DNA from: Bacteroidaceae bacterium
Lineage (GTDB): Bacteria; Bacteroidota; Bacteroidia; Bacteroidales; Bacteroidaceae
Assembly: GCA_017547585.1 (NCBI GenBank)
Contig: JAFYPH010000064.1
Coordinates: 1 to 33,615 of the forward strand
Length of the DNA stretch: 33,615 bases
Reading direction: 5' to 3'
Part shown: positions 1 through 7,280 of the stretch, piece by piece
How the letters are laid out: each line of letters starts with the position of its first letter
How positions within the stretch are numbered: position 1 is the stretch's first letter
Notes under the pieces: model-generated
What the model saw: the letters and a program-made list of their open reading frames with translations, nothing else
Told to the model about the DNA's origin: nothing
The model's database searches: none
Made by a program: the position numbers and the translations under genes

Positions 1-141
1 AACCAATGCTTTTGCTGAAAGCTTCAATGCAAAAATAAAATCTTTCAGGGCTCAACTTAGAGGAGTTACGGATATCAAGTTTTTCTTCTTTAGATTGGCT
101 AAACTTTTTGCGTAGCCCCCCCCAGACTTTGCTGGTGAGCC
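1..141 (+). mobile_element. Right end of an ISL3/ISAon1-like insertion sequence (left part outside window)
   Basis: This stretch holds the last codons of a transposase followed by a short non-coding tail containing a run of eight C, then AGACTTTGCTGGTGAGCC, ending near 141. Read inward, the tail begins GGCTCACCAGC, and a GGCTC start is typical of ISL3-group terminal repeats, so I place the element's end near 141. The left inverted repeat is outside the window, so the exact boundary and the target duplication cannot be confirmed. The element sits about 40 bases downstream of the AraC-type gene and does not interrupt it. Confidence 0.55.
2..115 (+). CDS. Transposase, C-terminal fragment (ISL3/ISAon1-like), cut by window edge
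   Basis: An open frame enters from the left edge and ends at the TAG at 113-115, giving 37 residues. It includes NAFAESFNAKIKSFRAQLRG and a closing FFRLAKLFA. The AESFNAKIK...FRA...RG pattern is characteristic of the C-terminus of ISL3-like DDE transposases common in Bacteroidetes (the ISAon1 type); the conserved Glu in AESFN is probably the last acidic residue of the DDE triad. The remainder of the gene lies outside the window, so it cannot be judged whether the transposase is intact. Assignment rests on recognition of this short motif only. Confidence 0.7.
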   Translation, partial: TNAFAESFNAKIKSFRAQLRGVTDIKFFFFRLAKLFA

Positions 142-178
142 GAATTTTTCTGCTTTTCTCTCCCCTGACAACTTTTCT

Positions 179-1081
179 CTACTCCTCATCTTTCTGCGAC
201 TCGCGGAATTGCAGCGGCGACACTCCCGTGTGGGCCTTCACGAACTTTCCGAAGAACGAGGGGTTGGGAAAATTAAAATGGTCGGCGAGGCTTTTCATGC
301 TCATCTCCGTGTACTTCAGCTTGTGCTTAATCTGCCCTATCGCGTGGGCGTTTATTATCTGCAGCGGGGTTTTTCCCGTTGCCTGCTTCACAGAATAGCT
401 CAGATGTTTGGCGCTGTAGCACAGTTTGTCAGCATAGTAGCTTACCGAACGGTGGGTGCCGTCGTCGGTGTTCACCGCCACCATAAAGTCGTGGACGATG
501 GTTGCCGCCCTCTCTCTCTTTGTCTCCACTTTCTCTTTTGCGGGAATCTTTTCGCTTATGAGTGACAACATTTCGCATATCATTCCTGCGAAGTGGTGGC
601 GGCGCGTCTGCTTGCTGTATGCGTGTGTGGGCTCGTTGATGAGTGTCAGCAAAAGCTCTTTGTATAGGTACATTTTGTACGACGCGGCGCGGCCGACGGG
701 ATGTATGGGGTTGTTGTACAGATAGTGCATCACATTGAGTGTCTCTCTGTTGATGCACATAATCTCTTCGAGGAAGCTCTTGGAGACTGCAGCTACCTTT
801 ATGCTCGCGAATGAGTCGCCGTCGCCGCCGCTGACGATGCTTCCCGGCGGCAGTATTGCACAGTGATCCTTCTTCAGCCTGTATTTTCTGTAGTTGATGT
901 TGCTGGTAATCTCTCCCTTTTCGCAGAAACAGATTAGCAGGCAGTTGAGTTTCACCTCTTTTCCTGCGGTAAAGTGGCTGATGCTGTTCAGTATGGCAAT
1001 GTTGCTGTCTGTGTAGAGCATTGCGTGGGGCTGCTCCTTGAACTCTTTAAGGCCTATACTTTTTATGCTTTTGTCTGTCAT
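179..1081 (-). CDS. AraC-family transcriptional regulator
   Basis: The product is a 300-residue one-component regulator. Residues 1-180 look like a divergent AraC-type sensor region with a cupin-like stretch (around 60-80, including ILPPGSIVSGGDGDS). Residues 195-296 hold the paired helix-turn-helix domain: the first around SVSYYADKLCYSAKHLSYSV and the second around MSMKSLADHFNFPNPSFFGK, closing with KAHTGVSPLQFR, the usual end of the family. I chose the ATG at 1081; a longer in-frame reading to 1195 adds 38 residues with no family resemblance. The signal sensed is unknown. The next upstream gene on the same strand is a D-Ala-D-Ala dipeptidase, separated by about 210 bases that contain a hairpin, so separate transcription is likely. 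I saw no convincing promoter; CAAAGTTG at 1128-1135 is only a near match on the minus strand. Confidence 0.9.
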   Translation of the reverse strand: MTDKSIKSIGLKEFKEQPHAMLYTDSNIAILNSISHFTAGKEVKLNCLLICFCEKGEITSNINYRKYRLKKDHCAILPPGSIVSGGDGDSFASIKVAAVSKSFLEEIMCINRETLNVMHYLYNNPIHPVGRAASYKMYLYKELLLTLINEPTHAYSKQTRRHHFAGMICEMLSLISEKIPAKEKVETKRERAATIVHDFMVAVNTDDGTHRSVSYYADKLCYSAKHLSYSVKQATGKTPLQIINAHAIGQIKHKLKYTEMSMKSLADHFNFPNPSFFGKFVKAHTGVSPLQFRESQKDEE

Positions 1082-1202
1082 TTTTTTGTTACTTTGTGTG
1101 TGGGCCGCGTGGCTCTTATATTGTCTGCAAAGTTGGGGATTTTTGTCGAGGAACGGATGATTTTCTTGCGGAGAAAATGTTCTATTTTTCCACAAAAACA
1201 GT

Positions 1203-1241
1203 TAGAGAGTGCTTATTTTTTATAAAATTAAACACTCTCTA
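1203..1241 (-). terminator. Imperfect hairpin between dipeptidase and AraC genes, probable terminator
   Basis: An 8-bp stem AGAGAGTG (1204-1211) pairs with CACTCTCT (1233-1240), extended by T1203-A1241 and by further A-T pairs inside the 21-nt intervening segment. On the minus strand it lies about 50 bases beyond the dipeptidase stop and is followed by a short T-rich stretch (CTGTTTTTG). It could instead be an operator with half-sites about 29 bases apart, since it sits upstream of the araC-type gene. Confidence 0.5.
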
Positions 1242-1293
1242 TTTTGTTGGTAAATGTCTGCTCTTTTTTTCTTGTGTGTGCGACGCTTGTTGT

Positions 1294-1935
1294 TTACGGA
1301 ATTACTCTGTAGTTTTTTCGTGCGTCGGTGCGGGTGGTGAAGTTGAAGTGCCACCATTCGCTGCGCAGTGGACGGAAGCCTGCTTGCTGCATCACTCTTC
1401 GCAGCAGTTGGCGGTTCTTCGCTGCCTCTGCGCTTATCTTTCCTGTTCTTACAAGCTCCTGCTCGCGGTCGATGTGGCTTTTGTGTGTGAGTGCGTCCAC
1501 GAGGGTACCCATGGGCAGGGTGTCGCCTCGGCTGTTGGCGATGCTAACGTCCACCGCAAGACCGTAGTTGTGCAGTCCGCCGCCATTCGCGGGGTTGCTC
1601 ACGTAATTCTGCTGGGCGGTGCCTTTCACCTTGTTCCACATTTTCTGCTGCACGCTCATGGGGCGCGCGGCGTCGTATATGTGCAGGTGGAGGTCGGGGT
1701 TAATCTCCCGAAGCAGGCTGTTTGCCCGCTTGACGGCTGCTGCGGCCTTCGGGTGCAGGTAGGCCTTGCTGAAATTGTACATCTTCTCGCCCACAAAGTT
1801 GTCGGCCTTTGCGTACATCAGTTCAACGGTTATTGTGCTGTCGATTTTTCGGATGTCTACGAGGCCTTTGAAATTTTGCGCGGCGAGGGTGGTGGCTGTT
1901 GCCACGAGCAGCAGTGTCAGGAGTCTCTTTTTCAT
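1294..1935 (-). CDS. D-alanyl-D-alanine dipeptidase (VanX/DdpX type, peptidase family M15D)
   Basis: This 213-residue zinc dipeptidase has a cleavable signal peptide (MKKRLLTLLLVATATTLAAQ), so it acts outside the cytoplasm, unlike VanX. The family signature is present: His122 and Asp129 in LHNYGLAVDV (the HxxGxAxD zinc motif), Glu193 and His196 in EWWHF, and Arg91 in DAARP, which corresponds to the arginine placed near the scissile bond in VanX. Known members split D-Ala-D-Ala, either to remove vancomycin-sensitive precursors (VanX) or to recycle or scavenge the dipeptide (DdpX). No vanH, vanA or ligase gene is nearby, so recycling or scavenging is more likely than resistance. The start codon lies 12 bases beyond a perfect 14-bp hairpin that follows gyrB, leaving no room for a separate promoter after the hairpin. 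Confidence 0.9.
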   Translation of the reverse strand: MKKRLLTLLLVATATTLAAQNFKGLVDIRKIDSTITVELMYAKADNFVGEKMYNFSKAYLHPKAAAAVKRANSLLREINPDLHLHIYDAARPMSVQQKMWNKVKGTAQQNYVSNPANGGGLHNYGLAVDVSIANSRGDTLPMGTLVDALTHKSHIDREQELVRTGKISAEAAKNRQLLRRVMQQAGFRPLRSEWWHFNFTTRTDARKNYRVIP

Positions 1936-1947
1936 TGTGTATATATT

Positions 1948-1978
1948 AATAAGGTGCGGCCGCCGGCCGCACCTTATT
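1948..1978 (-). terminator. Perfect GC-rich hairpin after gyrB, before dipeptidase start
   Basis: AATAAGGTGCGGCC (1948-1961) pairs perfectly with GGCCGCACCTTATT (1965-1978) around a GCC loop, a 14-bp stem with 3-nt loop. It lies 9 bases past the gyrB stop. The minus-strand sequence after it is AT-rich (AATATATAC) rather than a clean T-tract, so termination may be partial. The position just before the dipeptidase ATG means that any readthrough message would carry this hairpin in its leader. Confidence 0.75.
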
Positions 1979-1987
1979 TTGTATTCT

Positions 1988-3970
<1,983 letters not shown>

Positions 3971-3976
3971 TCAGAG

Positions 3977-4008
3977 CAAAGTTAGTGAAAAAGGCGCTCT
4001 TATGCAAA
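3977..4008 (-). promoter_or_regulatory. gyrB promoter (Bacteroidetes type)
   Basis: Read on the minus strand, TTTG (4008-4005) is followed after 20 bases by TAACTTTG (3984-3977), a full match to the Bacteroidetes TTTG/TAnnTTTG promoter. Transcription would begin near 3970, giving a short leader of about 25 bases before the gyrB ATG at 3946. Confidence 0.75.
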
Positions 4009-4011
4009 TTT

Positions 4012-4035
4012 TTTCCCCTATTATCATAGGGGAAA
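4012..4035. repeat. Perfect palindrome next to the gyrB promoter
   Basis: TTTCCCCTAT (4012-4021) and ATAGGGGAAA (4026-4035) form a perfect 10-bp inverted repeat around TATC. It begins 4 bases upstream of the gyrB -33 element. It has no good T-tract on the minus strand and no gene on the plus strand needs a terminator here, so an operator or a cruciform-forming element is possible. The function is unknown. Confidence 0.6.
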
Positions 4036-4104
4036 TTTTCATATGTGTGCCTGGCGGCTGCTTTTGTCGTTTGAGAGCTTGATTTTGCGTTCGCCTACCC
4101 GTAA

Positions 4105-4135
4105 CACAAAAAGGCCGGATTGAAAAATCCAGCCT
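4105..4135 (-). terminator. Rho-independent terminator of rpsT
   Basis: On the minus strand, AGGCTGGATT and AATCCGGCCT (4135-4126 and 4121-4112) form a 10-bp stem with one G-T pair around TTTC. It is followed directly by a T-run (TTTTTGTG). The hairpin starts about 30 bases after the rpsT stop. Confidence 0.9.
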
Positions 4136-4165
4136 CTGTACTTGGTAAATATATGTCTGATAGAC

Positions 4166-4420
4166 TTAGGCTAACTTCGCAATGCTTGCGCACAAACCTG
4201 ACTTGAGGTTTGCAGCCTTGTTCTTGTGAATCAGACCTCTCTTGGCCATTCTATCCAAAAGTTTCTGAACTTCGGGGTATTTTGCCAATGCAGCCTCTTT
4301 GTCTGTCATAGCACGCAAGCTACGTACTGCTGAACGCATGTTTTTACCGTAGTAACGATTCTGCAGATTTCTCTTCTCTGTCTGTCTGATTCTTTTAAGT
4401 GATGATTTATGATTTGCCAT
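4166..4420 (-). CDS. rpsT: 30S ribosomal protein S20
   Basis: The product is an 84-residue basic helical protein that binds 16S rRNA early in small-subunit assembly. The N-terminus [17 protein letters not shown], the central [14 protein letters not shown] and the closing [15 protein letters not shown] region are the expected S20 blocks. The gene lies 31 bases downstream of tRNA-Glu on the same strand. The spacer has a run of A and no promoter match on the minus strand, so it is most likely transcribed with the tRNA from the promoter at 4580-4610. A strong terminator follows. Confidence 0.97.
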   Translation of the reverse strand: MANHKSSLKRIRQTEKRNLQNRYYGKNMRSAVRSLRAMTDKEAALAKYPEVQKLLDRMAKRGLIHKNKAANLKSGLCASIAKLA

Positions 4421-4451
4421 CTCTGTATTCTATTTTTTTTTTGATTTTTAG

Positions 4452-4523
4452 TAGCCCATAGGGGAATCGAACCCCTCTTTCAAGAATGAAAATCTTGCGT
4501 CCTAGCCGATAGACGAATGGGCC
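4452..4523 (-). tRNA. tRNA-Glu (anticodon UUC)
   Basis: The minus strand folds as a complete 72-nt tRNA. The acceptor GGCCCAT pairs with ATGGGCT (G1-U72 wobble) with discriminator A. The anticodon stem CAAGA/TCTTG holds the loop TTTTCAT with anticodon TTC. The T stem AGGGG/CCCCT holds TTCGATT. No CCA is encoded (CTA follows in the acceptor), as usual for this phylum. It lies immediately upstream of rpsT and is preceded by a consensus promoter. Confidence 0.96.
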
Positions 4524-4579
4524 AACGTTTTGAATTACCTTTCGGTAGTTTGTTGTTCGCTTTATTCGTTAAGCGGTTG

Positions 4580-4610
4580 CAAAGGTACAACATTTTTTTT
4601 ATTTGGCAAA
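4580..4610 (-). promoter_or_regulatory. Promoter of the tRNA-Glu-rpsT unit
   Basis: On the minus strand, TTTG (4610-4607) is followed after exactly 19 bases by TACCTTTG (4587-4580), then CA. This is a perfect Bacteroidetes promoter. The core TGTACCTTTGCA is identical to that of the putative rRNA promoter at 33371-33378. Confidence 0.85.
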
Positions 4611-4613
4611 TAT

Positions 4614-4644
4614 TTTGTGGTTTTTTTTCTTTTTTGTAGCTTTG
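4614..4644 (+). promoter_or_regulatory. recO promoter, back to back with the tRNA-Glu promoter
   Basis: TTTG (4614-4617), 19 bases and TAGCTTTG (4637-4644) form a full Bacteroidetes promoter on the plus strand. Its -33 box is only 3 bases from the -33 box of the divergent tRNA-Glu promoter. The recO ATG at 4676 follows after a leader of about 25 bases. Confidence 0.75.
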
Positions 4645-4675
4645 TTTTCTCTTGAATGGTAGTTTTTTATAGTTT

Positions 4676-5404
4676 ATGACAGAGAATTTTACGGGAATTG
4701 TATTGAGAACTCTCAAATATAGCGACAATCTGATGATTGCGGATATATTTACCGAGACGCGCGGGCGCCTCTCTTTCCTTGTACCTGTGTCGCGCAGCAA
4801 GAGCAGCAAGGTGAAAAGTGTGCTTTTTCAGCCTTTGTCGATGCTCTCTTTCAATGCCCCTTACAGGCAGGGTGGAAAGCTGGTGCGTCTCTCCGAAGTG
4901 CGTCCCTATGTGATGTACTCATCAATTCCTTACGACCCGTGTAAGTCGGCGGTGGCTCTCTATCTGGCCGAGTTTCTCACGCGTGCCCTGCGCGAGGAGA
5001 GTGACAATGCTGCAATCTTCACTTTTCTTGAATACTCGCTTCGCTGGTTCGACGAGGCGGCCGACGCCTTTGCCAATTTCCATATTCTTTTTCTCATGCG
5101 TCTGACGCGTTTCTTGGGTATTGCGCCCAACCTCGAGGATGCAGCCTCCGGCCGAGGCTATTTTGATCTCTCGGCAGGATGTTTCGTGGGGGTGCAGCCT
5201 ATGCATGGAAATTTCCTCACGGCGATTCAGGCGGCCGACTTTTTCTCGCTTCTCGATTGCGACTACGGCGATGTTTCGCGCTACGCAATGAGCCGCAAGC
5301 TGCGCGGCGAGTTTCTCGATGTTCTTCAAAGATACTATCGTCTGCATCTGCCCGACTTTCCCGAATTAAAGTCGTCCGAGGTGCTGCGCGAGCTTTTCGA
5401 CTGA
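4676..5404 (+). CDS. recO: DNA repair protein RecO
   Basis: RecO is the mediator that, with RecR, loads RecA onto SSB-coated single-stranded DNA in the RecFOR pathway of gap repair. The 242-residue protein has the N-terminal OB-fold region (residues 1-80: GIVLRTLKYSDNLMIADIFT, then RGRLSFLVPVSRSKSSKVKS). The helical C-terminal domain follows, with LYLAEFLTRALREE and FHILFLMRLTRFLGIAPNL. No cysteine cluster for zinc binding is visible in the C-terminal half. The gene stands alone on the plus strand, with its own promoter at 4614-4644 and a strong hairpin just after its stop. Confidence 0.93.
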   Translation: MTENFTGIVLRTLKYSDNLMIADIFTETRGRLSFLVPVSRSKSSKVKSVLFQPLSMLSFNAPYRQGGKLVRLSEVRPYVMYSSIPYDPCKSAVALYLAEFLTRALREESDNAAIFTFLEYSLRWFDEAADAFANFHILFLMRLTRFLGIAPNLEDAASGRGYFDLSAGCFVGVQPMHGNFLTAIQAADFFSLLDCDYGDVSRYAMSRKLRGEFLDVLQRYYRLHLPDFPELKSSEVLRELFD

Positions 5405-5422
5405 CATTATATATAATAAATA

Positions 5423-5463
5423 AAAGATGTGTATCGATTGAGGATACACATCTTTCTTTTTTA
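5423..5463 (+). terminator. Strong terminator after recO, likely bidirectional
   Basis: AAAGATGTGTATC (5423-5435) pairs perfectly with GATACACATCTTT (5443-5455) around a 7-nt loop, followed by CTTTTTTT on the plus strand. On the minus strand the hairpin follows the gatB/yqeY-like gene at the end of the dcw operon, with TTTTATTTATT after it. It therefore probably ends both convergent units. Confidence 0.9.
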
Positions 5464-5476
5464 TTCTTGCGCGGCT

Positions 5477-5926
5477 TTATGCGAGCAGTTCTCTCACTTT
5501 TGCCGAGATTGCCTTTCCGTCGGCCATTCCTGCGAGTTTCTTTGTTGCGACGCCCATCACTTTTCCCATCTCCTGGGGAGTCGATGCGCCAACTTCGGCA
5601 ATGATGCTCTTGAGTGCTGCGGTGAGCTCCTCGTCGCTCATCTGCTTGGGAAGGTACTTCTCGAGCACTGCCACCTGTGCAAGCTCTTCGGCTGCAAGTT
5701 CGGGGCGGTTCTGGCTGGCGAAAAGCTCGGCCGACTCGCGTCCCTGTTTGGCAAGCTTGCTGATAATTTTTGTTGCTGTGGCGTCGTCCACGCTGTCGCC
5801 TGCGCCGGGAGCGGTCTTTGCTTCGAGAAGGGCTTTCTTGATGTTGCGCAGGGTGTCGAGTGCCACCTTGTCCTTTGCCTTCATCGCCTCTTTGAGGTCG
5901 TTGCTTATAATGTCAAATATATCCAT
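5477..5926 (-). CDS. GatB/YqeY domain protein
   Basis: The product is a 149-residue soluble protein of the YqeY family, which resembles the C-terminal tRNA-binding tail domain of the GatB amidotransferase subunit but stands alone. Family landmarks are the early DLKEAMKAKDKVALDTLRNIKKAL, the central LAAEELAQVAVLEKYLPKQMSDEEL, and the closing GKVMGVATKKLAGMADGKAIS. The biochemical role of stand-alone YqeY proteins is not well established. It is the last gene of the dcw cluster, 9 bases after ftsZ and before a strong hairpin, so it is probably co-transcribed with ftsZ. Confidence 0.92.
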   Translation of the reverse strand: MDIFDIISNDLKEAMKAKDKVALDTLRNIKKALLEAKTAPGAGDSVDDATATKIISKLAKQGRESAELFASQNRPELAAEELAQVAVLEKYLPKQMSDEELTAALKSIIAEVGASTPQEMGKVMGVATKKLAGMADGKAISAKVRELLA

Positions 5927-5935
5927 AATTGTCTG

Positions 5936-7258
5936 TTAATAACTGATTTCTACACTGTCGTCGTTTGTGGGAGTCTCTTCCACGTCCATGTTTATAGTAA
6001 CATTCTCCTCGGATGCTTGTTCATACTCGGGCTCGCAGGCCTTCTTCGCCTCGGATGAAATGTTCTTTATCTGTTGCATATCTTTGGCCATGCGTTTGTG
6101 TGTGGGCAAACTCTCCACGGCTGATATCAGCGACTCGTTGTCGAGCTCGCTGTCGTCGAAGATGTAAATTTTGAAGTCCTCTTTGTAGAATGCGTCCTTC
6201 ATCGATTTTATCTTCTCCTCCTGCATTTCGCGCTCGCGCTCCTCTTCGTTCAGCAGGGGCTGCATTTCGGGAATATTGTGCATGCTGAATCCTGTGGCGA
6301 GCACTGTCACCTTCACTGCTCCATCCTCGAGGCTGTAGTCTTTGCTGATTCCCCAGATAACCTCAATCTCCTCTTCGGTGAACTGTGCCATGAATGAGTT
6401 TACCTCTTCAATCTCTCCAATCTTCAGGGGGTGGTTGGGGTTGTAGTATATGTTGAAGAGTATCTTCTTGGACTTGTAGATGTCGTTGTTGTTGAGCAGG
6501 GGCGAGTGCAGTGCCTTCTCGAATGCGAGCGCCAGACGCTGTTCGCCTTTCTCAATTCCGTAGCTCATGATGGCAACGCCGCCGTTCTTCAGCACTCGGC
6601 TCACGTCGCGGAAGTCGAGGTTGATGGTTCCGCGAGCGGTGATAATTTCGGCGATGCTCTTGGTGGCTGTGGTAAGAACTTCGTCCACCTTGCACAGTCC
6701 GTCGTCGATGGTGAGCTCGGGGTAGATGTCGAGCAGACGCTGGTTGTTGATTACCAGCAGCGCATCTACGTGTTTCGAAATTTCGGTCACTCCCTTAAGT
6801 GCCTGATGTATCTTGTTTCCCATTTCGAACTTGAAGGGAATTGTCACGATGCCTATGGTGAGTATGTTCAGTCCTTTTGCAATTTCGGCCACCACAGGAG
6901 CGGCTCCTGTACCTGTGCCACCGCCCATTCCGGCTGTGATGAACACCATCTTTGTGCCGTCGTTGAAGAGCGATTCAATCTTTGCGCGGCTCTCCTCGGC
7001 AGCCTCACGTCCCACTTCGGGGTCGTTGCCTGCGCCCAATCCTTCGGTAACCTTTTCGCCCAGCTGCACCTTCGAGGGGATGGGCGAGTTTGCAAGCGCC
7101 TGAGAGTCGGTGTTGCACACGACGAAAGAGACATTGTGAATGCCCTCTCTATACATATTCTGCACGGCATTGCCGCCGCCACCGCCTACGCCGATGACTT
7201 TTATTATTCTGGGTGCGTCGGTGGGAATATCGAATTTAAGTGTATCTTCTTCGTTCAT
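5936..7258 (-). CDS. ftsZ: Cell division protein FtsZ
   Basis: FtsZ is the tubulin-like GTPase that polymerises into the Z-ring and recruits the divisome. In this 440-residue protein the nucleotide-binding start IKVIGVGGGGGNAVQNM and the tubulin signature GGGTGTG (112-118) are intact. The synergy-loop region (around NLDFRDVSRVLKNGGVAIMSYG) is also present. The tubulin-like core ends near residue 325. The remaining roughly 115 residues form an acidic and charged tail ending EETPTNDDSVEISY, with no obvious IPxFxR-type C-terminal peptide, which in many bacteria binds FtsA. The gene follows ftsA after 22 bases and precedes the YqeY-like gene. Confidence 0.98.
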   Translation of the reverse strand: MNEEDTLKFDIPTDAPRIIKVIGVGGGGGNAVQNMYREGIHNVSFVVCNTDSQALANSPIPSKVQLGEKVTEGLGAGNDPEVGREAAEESRAKIESLFNDGTKMVFITAGMGGGTGTGAAPVVAEIAKGLNILTIGIVTIPFKFEMGNKIHQALKGVTEISKHVDALLVINNQRLLDIYPELTIDDGLCKVDEVLTTATKSIAEIITARGTINLDFRDVSRVLKNGGVAIMSYGIEKGEQRLALAFEKALHSPLLNNNDIYKSKKILFNIYYNPNHPLKIGEIEEVNSFMAQFTEEEIEVIWGISKDYSLEDGAVKVTVLATGFSMHNIPEMQPLLNEEEREREMQEEKIKSMKDAFYKEDFKIYIFDDSELDNESLISAVESLPTHKRMAKDMQQIKNISSEAKKACEPEYEQASEENVTINMDVEETPTNDDSVEISY

Positions 7259-7280
7259 GGTTGTTGCTGTTTAGTAACGG

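Noticed and set aside
1128-1135. CAAAGTTG as a -7 box for the AraC-type gene
   Set aside because: It reads CAACTTTG on the minus strand, missing the T of TAnnTTTG, and no TTTG lies at a suitable distance.
1294-1935. Vancomycin-resistance gene interpretation of the VanX-like dipeptidase
   Set aside because: No vanH, vanA-type ligase or VanR/VanS genes in the window, and the protein is secreted; recycling or scavenging fits better.
4480-4809. Minus-strand open frame (109 codons) over the tRNA-Glu gene
   Set aside because: It overlaps tRNA-Glu, both divergent promoters and the start of recO.
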